Assembly (NCBI GenBank): GCA_014338005.1
Contig: QUBZ01000012.1
Coordinates: forward strand, 1-64,000
From: Chloroflexota bacterium
GTDB taxonomy: Bacteria > Chloroflexota > Anaerolineae > Aggregatilineales > Phototrophicaceae
Reading direction: 5' to 3'
Length of the DNA stretch: 64,000 nucleotides
Shown: one piece after another, positions 35,045 through 45,250 of the stretch
Layout of the letters: every line of letters starts with the position of its first letter
Position numbering within the stretch: position 1 is the first letter of the stretch
The notes under the pieces: generated by a model
What the model was told of the DNA's origin: nothing
The model's input: the letters and a program-made list of their open reading frames with translations, nothing else
The model's database searches: none
Made by a program: the position numbers and the translations under genes

Positions 35045-35680
35045 TTATCCTTCCAGTTCCGGGTAACGTCCGGTTTCCAATCCTTCCAGGTGGGCTGTAT
35101 CATCGGTCGCAATCAGCCGCCACCGGCTGTCATGCGCGATGGTCGTCACCGACATATTGCTGACGGCGATTTCATTGGCGTGGCAGTCCGGTATCAGCTC
35201 GTTGAGCAGCGCGTGAATGGCCGTTGTGTGCGAGATAATGCCGATTGTCTCGCCAGGGTTTTGGGCCAGAATTCCATTAAAAGCCTGCACGGCGCGTTCT
35301 CGAACCTGCAAACGCGATTCGCCGCCGGGAATCTTAAATGTGTCCGGCGCGTTCAGCAGCCGCGCATAATCATCAGGATACCAGGCGCGGATTTCATCCA
35401 GTGTCAATCCCTGCCAGGCCCCGATATTACGTTCGCGCAGCCGCGAGTCGTAGACCGGCGCAAAACCCAACTGCTCGCTCAGGATTTCCGCCGTATCCAC
35501 CGCGCGCCGCAGATCGCTGCTGTAAAGCGCGCTCATGCCGATGTTGCGAACATACAGCGCCAACTGCTGCGCCTGCCGCCGCCCGTGTTCGCTCAGCGGA
35601 ACGGCTACCCAGCCCTGCCAGCGTCCTAACCGGTTCCACTCTGTCTCGCCGGGGCGAACGAAAATAACCCGTTTCACCAT
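35045..35680 (-). CDS. Histidine phosphatase superfamily protein lacking the phospho-acceptor histidine
   Basis: 211 residues with the phosphoglycerate mutase/CobC-like fold: IFVRPGETEWNRLGRWQGW, YSSDLRRAVDTAEIL, RERNIGAWQGLTLDEI, GGESRLQVRERAVQAF and the second His in IISHTTAIHALLNE. The first motif is normally RHGET with the phosphorylated His; here it is RPGET, a CCC codon in the place of a His codon. Unless another residue substitutes, phosphatase activity should be lost. ATG 35680 has AGGAG upstream. It lies between trpE and trpG. Confidence 0.85.
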   Translation of the reverse strand: MVKRVIFVRPGETEWNRLGRWQGWVAVPLSEHGRRQAQQLALYVRNIGMSALYSSDLRRAVDTAEILSEQLGFAPVYDSRLRERNIGAWQGLTLDEIRAWYPDDYARLLNAPDTFKIPGGESRLQVRERAVQAFNGILAQNPGETIGIISHTTAIHALLNELIPDCHANEIAVSNMSVTTIAHDSRWRLIATDDTAHLEGLETGRYPELEG

Positions 35681-35721
35681 ACGTTTTGTCTCCTGTCGGT
35701 GTCGGCGGCTAACCTTCGCCA

Positions 35722-37236
35722 TCACGTCAGGCCGCGTTCGGCATATCGAACGGCAAACGCCACCGCCTTCGCTTTATTGATCGTTTCCTCGTACTCGCGC
35801 GCCGGATCGCTGTCCGCCACGATGCCCGCGCCGACCTGAATATGCACCGAATCCCCCTGCATAAGCAAGGCGCGGATGGTGATGCAGGTATCCATCGAGC
35901 CGTCAAAGCTGAAATAACCCACCGCGCCGCCGTATGTTCCCCGGCGCGTGCCTTCCAGTTCCTCAATAATCTCCATCGCGCGCACTTTCGGCGCGCCGCT
36001 CAACGTGCCTGCCGGGAAGGTCGCCCGCAGCAGATCGAAGGCATCCATGCCGGCGCGCAGGCGACCCTGCACCTGGCTGACGATGTGCATGACGTGGGAG
36101 TACCGTTCCACATACATCATGTTCGGCACGCGCACCGTGCCATAATCGCATACGCGCCCCAGGTCGTTGCGCCCCAGGTCTACCAGCATGACATGTTCGG
36201 CACGCTCTTTCGGGTCGGCCAGCAGTTCTTCCGCCAGCCGGCGGTCTTCGTCGTCGTCCGCCCCACGCGGGCGCGTCCCGGCGATGGGTCGAACGGTGGC
36301 CGTGCCGTCTTCCAGGCGCACCATCATTTCCGGCGATGCGCCGATGAGGCTGAAATCGCCGTTGAAGTTGAGCAAAAACATATACGGTGAGGGGTTCAGC
36401 ATCCGCAGCGCACGGTAGATCGCCAGCGGTGTGGCCGACGTGCGCCGCTTGAAACGCTGCGAAAGCACGATCTGAAAAGCGTCCCCGGCGGCGATGTATT
36501 CTTTTGCCGCACGCACGTTGTCCTCAAAACGCGCCTGGGACATATTGGACTCCAGATCGTCATCCAGCGGCGGCGCGGCCTCCGGCAGCGGCGGCAGCGG
36601 CTCGCGCAAGCGGGCGGCGATTTCGTCTATGCGCCGCACGGCATCGTCATAAGCGGCGTCCGGGTCGCCCGTATCGTGAGCGTTCGCCAGGATAATAAGC
36701 TGGTGTTTGGCATGGTCAAAGATAACCAGCGTATCCGGCAGCAGAAAAGCCGCGTCCGGCACGTCCAGGTCTTTCGAGGCTGTTTCCGGCAGCCGCTCGA
36801 AATAGCGCACCACGTCGTAACCCAGATACCCCACCGCCCCGCCGATGAAACGCGGCAGCCCGTCCACCTTCACCGGCTTCACACGCGCGAACTCCGCCTT
36901 GACCGCGCCGAGCGGGTCTTCGCCCGCTTCCAGCCGGCGCGTGATGGTTTGGCCGTGCAGCGTCCGCGTCACCACGTTATCCTGTACGGTAATCACGCCC
37001 TTCGGGTTTACGCCCAGGAACGAATACCGCCCGACATGCTCGCCGCCTTCCACGCTTTCCAGCAAAAACGAATAAACGCTGTCCTGCGTCAGTTTCAGAT
37101 AAACCGAAACCGGCGTCTCCATATCGGCGGGCAGCGTGCGGTACACCGGTACCAGATCGCCCTGTTCAAACAGTTTCAGAGCGGCCTCTCGCCCCGGTAA
37201 AACCTGTTCCCGCGCGGGTACTGTAAATAACGCCAT
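35722..37236 (-). CDS. trpE: Anthranilate synthase component I
   Basis: 504 residues. It makes anthranilate from chorismate with ammonia from TrpG. The feedback site FLLESVEGGEHVGRYSF suggests allosteric inhibition by Trp; the chorismate-binding half has IAGDAFQIVLSQRF, SPEMMVRLEDG, PIAGTRPRG, LVDLGRNDLGRV, SGAPKVRAMEIIEELE and RGTYGGAVGYFSFDG. ATG 37236 is preceded by GGGGAGG. It is the first gene after the T-box leader. Longer frames upstream run through the T-box and are not coding. Confidence 0.98.
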   Translation of the reverse strand: MALFTVPAREQVLPGREAALKLFEQGDLVPVYRTLPADMETPVSVYLKLTQDSVYSFLLESVEGGEHVGRYSFLGVNPKGVITVQDNVVTRTLHGQTITRRLEAGEDPLGAVKAEFARVKPVKVDGLPRFIGGAVGYLGYDVVRYFERLPETASKDLDVPDAAFLLPDTLVIFDHAKHQLIILANAHDTGDPDAAYDDAVRRIDEIAARLREPLPPLPEAAPPLDDDLESNMSQARFEDNVRAAKEYIAAGDAFQIVLSQRFKRRTSATPLAIYRALRMLNPSPYMFLLNFNGDFSLIGASPEMMVRLEDGTATVRPIAGTRPRGADDDEDRRLAEELLADPKERAEHVMLVDLGRNDLGRVCDYGTVRVPNMMYVERYSHVMHIVSQVQGRLRAGMDAFDLLRATFPAGTLSGAPKVRAMEIIEELEGTRRGTYGGAVGYFSFDGSMDTCITIRALLMQGDSVHIQVGAGIVADSDPAREYEETINKAKAVAFAVRYAERGLT

Positions 37237-37260
37237 CTCATTAACCTCCCCATACCAAAC

Positions 37261-37298
37261 AAAAAACCCCTTCCCGCCATTGAGGACGAGAAGGGGTT
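37261..37298 (-). terminator. T-box terminator before trpE
   Basis: AACCCCTTCTCGTC, a short loop and GGCGGGAAGGGGTT form a 14 bp stem with several G-U pairs, followed by six U residues. The left arm is next to the antiterminator sequence AGAGGUGGCACCACGG, as expected of the mutually exclusive T-box structures. Confidence 0.85.
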
Positions 37299-37552
37299 CC
37301 CGTGGTGCCACCTCTGTTGTTTTACCCATACAGGGTAAAACGCTCTTTACGGGTACGGGCCAACCAGACAGCCAACCGATACCCTGCGCCTGTAACGGTG
37401 CGCTTCCGGCGCGGACTACTCTACCGTTCGCCCGTGCAACTCCCTGGCCCATTCCACCCTGCTGTATGTACCGCCTTCACAGCTTCCGGCGGCTCTCTGA
37501 ACACCGCTGCGGGGTGTACTTTTCCAGATCAGCGTTGTTATGTATTCAACTG
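37261..37552 (-). promoter_or_regulatory. T-box riboswitch (tRNA-Trp) in the trpE leader
   Basis: Minus-strand leader of about 290 nt with the T-box parts in order. Stem I distal AGAGAGCC and a GAAGGCGG apical arm lie near 37498-37471. A specifier region GGAAUGGGCC has UGG (37451-37449) after GAA. The conserved T-box sequence AGAGGUGGCACCACGG lies at 37315-37300, with the bulge UGGC (37310-37307) that pairs with a GCCA tRNA end. A terminator hairpin follows. UGG is the Trp codon and tRNA-Trp normally has G73, so specifier and bulge agree. Uncharged tRNA-Trp should favour read-through into trpE and the trp genes. Confidence 0.9.
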
Positions 37553-37558
37553 TTATCG

Positions 37559-37587
37559 AGCATAACGAGATTTCCGGCGGCTGTCAA
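37559..37587 (-). promoter_or_regulatory. Sigma-70 promoter for the trp half of the block
   Basis: Perfect TTGACA (37582-37587), exactly 17 bp, then TATGCT (37559-37564) on the minus strand. Predicted start near 37552, just before the T-box stem I. The -35 is 22 bp after the Uma2 gene stop. Confidence 0.75.
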
Positions 37588-37608
37588 GCACTTTGCGCCG
37601 GGGAAAAA

Positions 37609-38166
37609 TCATTCCTCAAAAACAGCATGGACGGCCAGCCCGAACCCTGGCAGCAGTTCACCGCCGCTCACCGTTTCGCCATTGGAGAAAATGTCGAACT
37701 CACCATCCGGGTACAGCGCCTCGACCAGGCACTTTTTCGGATACACCAGCCACACCAGCCGCGCGCCGTTCGCCAGATAATAAGCCGCCTTATCGCGCAT
37801 GGCTTTCGGCGTATCGTCCGGCGACTGCACCTCGACGCACAGATCGGGCATCTGCGGCACCGCGCCCTGCTCCACGACCGGCAGCAGCCGCTCGGTACGC
37901 GTGAAGGATACATCCGGTATGCGCGCGTTATGCGGATCATCAGGCAGACGGTAGCGCACTTCAAAGACTACCCGTCCCAGACCATGCGCTTTGATATATT
38001 CACGAAGGGCCGCATAAATGTTGCCTGCAATTAAGCTGTGCAGTTCGGTCGGCACTTTTTCAACAATCTCCCCCTCGACCAGTTCAAACAGCCGGTCGGC
38101 GTTTTCCGCTTGGGCGATAAAACGTTCAAACTCCTCGACGGTATATAACTTGCGTTCAACGACCAT
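37609..38166 (-). CDS. Uma2 family (DUF820) restriction-endonuclease-fold protein
   Basis: About 185 residues. Uma2/DUF820 signature: YTVEEFERFIA, LFELVEGEIVEKVPT, VFEVRYRLPDDPHNARIPDVSF with the PD...D and MPDLCVEVQSPDDTPKAMRDKAAYYLANGARLVWLV containing E-x-Q/S-P. The fold is PD-(D/E)XK nuclease-like; the family is greatly expanded in cyanobacteria and Chloroflexota, and its function is not established. Start ATG 38166 or 38184. It is upstream of the trp promoter on the same strand and seems monocistronic. Confidence 0.88.
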   Translation of the reverse strand: MVVERKLYTVEEFERFIAQAENADRLFELVEGEIVEKVPTELHSLIAGNIYAALREYIKAHGLGRVVFEVRYRLPDDPHNARIPDVSFTRTERLLPVVEQGAVPQMPDLCVEVQSPDDTPKAMRDKAAYYLANGARLVWLVYPKKCLVEALYPDGEFDIFSNGETVSGGELLPGFGLAVHAVFEE

Positions 38167-38249
38167 GGCAGCAAACCGCTCCAAATCTCACTATACTCAA
38201 AGGTCATTATACCCTACTGCGCCACCTGTTTCGCTACGCGCAGATGCGG

Positions 38250-38255
38250 TATAAT
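38250..38255 (+). promoter_or_regulatory. -10 element before polX
   Basis: A perfect TATAAT, 35 bp before the TTG start of polX, with only a poor -35 (TGTTTC 17 bp upstream). AGGAG at 38275-38279 is the ribosome-binding site. Confidence 0.45.
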
Positions 38256-38289
38256 TCGCTTAAGACAAAAGTTCTAGGAGCGTCACTCC

Positions 38290-40044
38290 TTGTCCATCAC
38301 CAACCGCGAAATTGCCGATACGTTTGAAACCGTCGCCGATATGCTGCAAATCAAAGGCGAAAGCATCCACCGTGTAATGGCCTATCGCAACGCGGCACTC
38401 GCCATCCGCGACCTGCCCCGCGACCTGCGCGCCATCGCCGCCGAAGGCAGACTCACCGACATCCCCAACGTCGGGGATACGCTGGCCGCCAAAATCACCG
38501 AAATGCTGGATACCGGCAAACTCCAGTTTTACGAGCGGCTGGCGCAGGAAATCCCGCCCGGACTGGTACAGGTGATGCGGATCAACGGTGTGGGGCCGAA
38601 AAAGGCTAAACTGTTCTGGGAAAAACTTGGCATCGCCGGCATCGAGGCGCTGGAGGCCGCCGCCCGTGCCGAAAAACTGCGCGACCTGCCCGGCATGGGC
38701 GAAAAAAGCGAAAAGAAAATCATCGAAGGCATCGAAGCCCTGGCACGACAAACGGGACGCGCGCCGCTCGGCCTGGCCCTGCCCGCCGCGCAGGCCATCC
38801 TCGACCACCTGATGCGATTGCCCGGCGCGCTGGAAGGCGCGGTCGCCGGCAGCATCCGGCGCGGACGGCCAACGATAGGCGACGTAGACCTGCTGATCGC
38901 CAGCCACGACGCCGCGCCGATCATGGACGCTTTCGTGACGATGGAACAGGTCGCCCGCGTGCTGGGTCATGGCCCGACCAAAAGCTCGGTGGAGCTGCAC
39001 AGCGGCCTGCAAGTAGATCTGCGCGTCCTCGAACCGGCGCGCTGGGGAACGGCCCTCAGCTACTTCACCGGCAGCCAGGCGCACAATATCCGCCTGCGCG
39101 AACTGGCGCTCAAAAAAGGGTTCAGCCTCAACGAACACGCCTTCAGCCCGGTAGACACCGACGGCAAGATCATCGAGGACGCGCCCAAAATCCTGTGCGC
39201 CACCGAAGAAGAAGTCTACCAGACGCTCGGCCTGCCCTGGATTGCGCCCGAACTGCGCGAGGATGCCGGCGAAATCGAAGCGGCGCTGGAAAACCGCCTG
39301 CCGAACCTGATCGTACTGGGGGACATCCAGGCCGATCTGCACATGCACACCACCTGGAGCGACGGGCGGCTGAGCATCCGCGAAATGGCCGAAGCCGCCA
39401 GGGCGCGCGGGCGTAAATACATCGTCATCACCGACCACTCCCAGTATTCCACCATCGCCAACGGCCTCTCGGTCGAGCGTATCTTGCGGCAGCAGGAAGA
39501 AGTGCGCCGCGTGGATGCCGAAATGTCGTCAGATTTGCGCGTCTTTCATGGCGTCGAGATGGACATCCGCAGCGACGGCACGCTTGATTTTCCCGACGAG
39601 GTGCTGGCGCAGCTCGATTTTGTCATCGCGTCGCTGCACTTCGGCCTGCGACAGGAACGCAGCCAGATCACGCAGCGGGTTTTAAACGCCATCCACAACC
39701 CCCACGTTGACCTGATCGGCCACCCGCGCGGCCAGTACATCCCCGACCGCGAACCCGCTGACCTGGACATGGACGCCGTTTTCGAGGCTGCCCGACAGCA
39801 CGGCACTGCCCTGGAAATCAACGCCAACCCGCGCCGGCTCGACCTGGAAGCGGCCTACGCGCGGCGCGCCGTCGAACTGGGCATCCCGCTGGCGATCAAC
39901 ACCGATGCCCACAGCGCCGAAGATATGGATTTGTTATACTTCGGGGTGTTGACCGCGCGCCGGGGTTGGGTACAGGCCGAAAACGTGCTGAACACCTGGC
40001 CGCCAGAACGCTTTTTAAACTGGGTTCAAAGCCGGGGAAAATAA
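38290..40044 (+). CDS. polX: DNA polymerase/3'-5' exonuclease PolX
   Basis: 584 residues: N-terminal helix-hairpin-helix and polymerase beta-like domain (residues 1-315) followed by a PHP domain (335-575). Polymerase metal motif GSIRRGRPTIGDVDLLI; helix-hairpin-helix IPNVGDTLAAKI and INGVGPKKAKLFW; PHP motifs DLHMHTTWSDGR, VITDHSQ, HGVEMDI, ASLHFG, HPRGQYI and NTDAHS. Bacterial PolX fills short gaps in base excision repair and trims 3' ends. Start is TTG with AGGAG about 10 nt upstream. The next gene starts 3 bp after its stop. Confidence 0.96.
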   Translation: MSITNREIADTFETVADMLQIKGESIHRVMAYRNAALAIRDLPRDLRAIAAEGRLTDIPNVGDTLAAKITEMLDTGKLQFYERLAQEIPPGLVQVMRINGVGPKKAKLFWEKLGIAGIEALEAAARAEKLRDLPGMGEKSEKKIIEGIEALARQTGRAPLGLALPAAQAILDHLMRLPGALEGAVAGSIRRGRPTIGDVDLLIASHDAAPIMDAFVTMEQVARVLGHGPTKSSVELHSGLQVDLRVLEPARWGTALSYFTGSQAHNIRLRELALKKGFSLNEHAFSPVDTDGKIIEDAPKILCATEEEVYQTLGLPWIAPELREDAGEIEAALENRLPNLIVLGDIQADLHMHTTWSDGRLSIREMAEAARARGRKYIVITDHSQYSTIANGLSVERILRQQEEVRRVDAEMSSDLRVFHGVEMDIRSDGTLDFPDEVLAQLDFVIASLHFGLRQERSQITQRVLNAIHNPHVDLIGHPRGQYIPDREPADLDMDAVFEAARQHGTALEINANPRRLDLEAAYARRAVELGIPLAINTDAHSAEDMDLLYFGVLTARRGWVQAENVLNTWPPERFLNWVQSRGK

Positions 40045-40047
40045 ACC

Positions 40048-42814
<2,767 letters not shown>

Positions 42815-42821
42815 AAGCGTA

Positions 42822-42893
42822 ACACAGAGACTCAGAGGCACAGAGCAGTTCTTTCTCTGTGTCTCCGAACCTTTGAGCCTCTGAGTTGAGTCT
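42822..42893. repeat. Palindromic intergenic repeat, copy 1
   Basis: ACACAGAGACTCAGAGGCACAGAG and, after a short spacer, CTCTGTGTCTCCGAACCTTTGAG with CCTCTGAGTTGAGTCT form an imperfect inverted repeat between ligA and rlmI. A second copy with the same order lies after rlmI at 44141-44214. No U tract follows, so it is not a standard terminator. Confidence 0.75.
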
Positions 42894-42908
42894 TCTAAGG
42901 AATTTTCC

Positions 42909-44132
42909 ATGTCCGAAGGTATCATCATCATCAGAAAAGGCCGCGAGAAGCCGATTATCCAGCAGCACCCCTGGATTTTCTCCGGCGCGATTGAGGCCGT
43001 GCGCGGCGGCCCTACGCCCGGCGACATTGTGACCGTCACCGACCACAAGGGCGCATTCCTGGCGCGTGGTTACTGGAATCCGAAGTCACAGATTCAGGTG
43101 CGGATTCTGACCTGGCAGGACGAGCCGATCACCGGCGGCTGGTGGCGAAAGATGCTCAAGCGGGCGATCAAGGGGCGCGATCGGTATATCTACCTGCATA
43201 CCCGCGACACCGCCGTGCGCCTGGTGAACGCCGAAAACGATTTTCTTCCCGGCCTGGTGGTAGATCGTTATGGAGACTGGCTGGTATTGCAGGCGCTCAC
43301 CCTGGGCATCGAACGCCATAAGACGATGCTGGCCGAACTGCTGATGGAACTGCTCGCGCCTGCCGGCATTTACGAACGCAGCGATGTGGACGTGCGTGGT
43401 AAGGAAGGGCTTTCGCCGGTTAGCGGCGTCCTGGCCGGGCAGCCGCCCGCGTCCCTCCTGGCGATCATCGAAAACGACTTCACCCTCCAGGTGGATATCG
43501 TGGGTGGGCATAAAACCGGCTATTACCTCGACCAGCGCGCTAACCGCGCCCTGCTGAAAGAAGTCTGCCTGGAAAAAGCCGCCTCGGACACGCAGCTTCA
43601 GCAGCTGTGCGTCCTCAACCTGTTCAGTTATACGGGCGGCTTCGGGCTGTATGCGCTGGGCGGCGGGGCGGAATGGGTCGTCAATGTGGATGCTTCGCGG
43701 GAGGCGCTGGAACTGGCCGAAGCCAATTTTGAATTAAACAGATTCTCCCCCGACCGCGCCGAATTCATCCAGGCGGACGTATTCGACTACCTGCACGATC
43801 AGGCCGCCCAGGGCGCGCTGTACGACGTGATCGTCTGCGACCCGCCCAAGTTCGCCCACAATGCCGGACAGGTGGAGCGCGCCGCGCGGGGTTACAAAGA
43901 CCTCAACCTCAACTGCTTCAAACTGGTCAAACCCGGCGGCTATCTGATGACGTTTTCCTGCTCCGGCGCGGTCAGCGCCGACCTGTTCCAGAAAATTGTG
44001 TTTGGCGCGCTGGCCGACAGCGGCAGACAGGCGCAGATCGTCAGACATTTGGCGCAGGCCGAAGATCATCCGGTCGCGCTCACTTTCCCCGAAGGCGCGT
44101 ATTTGAAGGGCTTGCTGCTGCGGGTATATTAA
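42909..44132 (+). CDS. rlmI: Class I rRNA methyltransferase, RlmI/RlmK-like (PUA + SAM domains)
   Basis: 407 residues. N-terminal PUA domain (QHPWIFSGAI, GDIVTVTDHKGAFLARGYWNPKSQIQVRIL), then EEHUD-like region, then Rossmann methyltransferase with LNLFSYTGGFGLYAL, VDASREALELAEAN, and CDPPKFA. Relatives make 5-methylcytosine in 23S rRNA (m5C1962 in E. coli); an exact site here is inferred only. It is flanked on both sides by copies of the same palindromic repeat. Confidence 0.9.
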   Translation: MSEGIIIIRKGREKPIIQQHPWIFSGAIEAVRGGPTPGDIVTVTDHKGAFLARGYWNPKSQIQVRILTWQDEPITGGWWRKMLKRAIKGRDRYIYLHTRDTAVRLVNAENDFLPGLVVDRYGDWLVLQALTLGIERHKTMLAELLMELLAPAGIYERSDVDVRGKEGLSPVSGVLAGQPPASLLAIIENDFTLQVDIVGGHKTGYYLDQRANRALLKEVCLEKAASDTQLQQLCVLNLFSYTGGFGLYALGGGAEWVVNVDASREALELAEANFELNRFSPDRAEFIQADVFDYLHDQAAQGALYDVIVCDPPKFAHNAGQVERAARGYKDLNLNCFKLVKPGGYLMTFSCSGAVSADLFQKIVFGALADSGRQAQIVRHLAQAEDHPVALTFPEGAYLKGLLLRVY

Positions 44133-44140
44133 AAACATAA

Positions 44141-44214
44141 TACAGAGACTCAAAGGCACAGAGGCGCAGCGAACTCCCCGTGTCTCCGAACCTCTGAGAC
44201 TCTGTGTTGGGTCT
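44141..44214. repeat. Palindromic intergenic repeat, copy 2
   Basis: ACAGAGACTCAAAGGCACAGAGG, a 14 bp GC-rich centre, and GTGTCTCCGAACCTCTGAG followed by ACTCTGTGTTGGGTCT. Same unit order as copy 1 at 42822-42893, with a few substitutions. It lies in the convergent gap between rlmI and the recombinase-like gene, ending 5 bp before the latter's stop. Confidence 0.75.
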
Positions 44215-44218
44215 GTCC

Positions 44219-45166
44219 TTAAACGCCCGCGCCTTCGTCCCGGAGATGCCGTTCGACCAGTTTTTTGATTTTGTTGTGCGTCTCCACCCAGCTAATCGGG
44301 CTGAGGCCCAGCTTCTCGCGGATGTAATCCTCCGTTTGCCCGGCGCGGGTATCGCGCACGGCGCATGTCCAGCGCAGCATTTCAAACGAGATTTTATGCG
44401 GAATCCCCGCCGCATCCCCGATGTCGGTCAGGATGTATTCCAGGTTGCGGGTCGTGCAGTTAAAAATGGTGTTCTGCGGCTGGTACTGAGCGAGATATGC
44501 ATCCAGCAGGCGCACCCAGTCGGGCGAGAGTTCGATTTTGCGCTCTTTGTAAACGTTGCGCGCTTTGTGTTTGACCACCAGAACCGGCGCTTTCGGGTCT
44601 GTGCGGTCTATATCTTTGGGCGTCAGCGCCGCCGTTTCGCTCTTTTTAATCCCGGTATCCAGCAGCAGCCGGAACAGCACCTCCGGGCGCGTGTCCGGTT
44701 CTTCACCGCGTTTCATCTGCCGGGCGGCGAAGATAGCCGCCTGCACCTCGTCCGGCGCGAGAACGGTTGCCAGCGGCGCGGGGCCGGAACGCTGCAAAAC
44801 CGCTTTGGCCGGGTCGTGCGGAATCGCGCCGATGGTATGCAGCCACTTAAAATACACCTTCAGCGTCGTCACCCGCCGCGCGTAGGACTTGCGGCTGCAC
44901 GGCACACCGCGCCCGTATTCCAGCCATTCCAGAAAGGTGTTGAGCATCGTCGTTGTATATTGGCCGACCGCCGTTGTTTCGCCAGTATGTTCGGCCAGCA
45001 GCTGCAAATCCGACGAAAACGCCTTGATCGTATGCTCCGACTTGCCCTCGCGGGTTAAATACTGTTGAAATAACGGGATGGTATGCCGTAGTTCGCTGTG
45101 CCGGTTTAAATCCTCCGCCGAGGTCGGCAGGTTGGGGAACAGCGGAATCTGGCGAATATCAGACAT
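44219..45166 (-). CDS. Xer/tyrosine-recombinase-fold protein with degenerate active site
   Basis: 315 residues with the two-domain layout of XerC/XerD: SAM-like core-binding domain (LRHTIPLFQQYLTREGKSEHTIKAFSSDL, SYARRVTTLKVYFKWLH, about residues 27-125) and a catalytic-type domain. Compared with XerD, Arg of TGLR is Lys (DTGIKKSE), the beta-hairpin Lys is probably kept (VVKHKARN), the HxLRH motif reads EMLRW (Arg kept, both His lost), GH is GL, and the nucleophile Tyr (QIYTH) is Glu (WVETH). It should not cleave DNA but may still bind it. ATG 45166 chosen. Monocistronic, after lplA-like gene on the same strand. Confidence 0.8.
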   Translation of the reverse strand: MSDIRQIPLFPNLPTSAEDLNRHSELRHTIPLFQQYLTREGKSEHTIKAFSSDLQLLAEHTGETTAVGQYTTTMLNTFLEWLEYGRGVPCSRKSYARRVTTLKVYFKWLHTIGAIPHDPAKAVLQRSGPAPLATVLAPDEVQAAIFAARQMKRGEEPDTRPEVLFRLLLDTGIKKSETAALTPKDIDRTDPKAPVLVVKHKARNVYKERKIELSPDWVRLLDAYLAQYQPQNTIFNCTTRNLEYILTDIGDAAGIPHKISFEMLRWTCAVRDTRAGQTEDYIREKLGLSPISWVETHNKIKKLVERHLRDEGAGV

Positions 45167-45250
45167 AACAGCACCTAACTCATAATAAGTTGCTGACTCA
45201 CCCTGTAGGATAAGCGAAAATAGAACATCAGTCAAGTTTCCGGCGCGCTG

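Noticed and set aside
37237..37452. N-terminal extension of TrpE to 37452
   Set aside because: This stretch is the T-box leader; a strong ribosome-binding site precedes the ATG at 37236.
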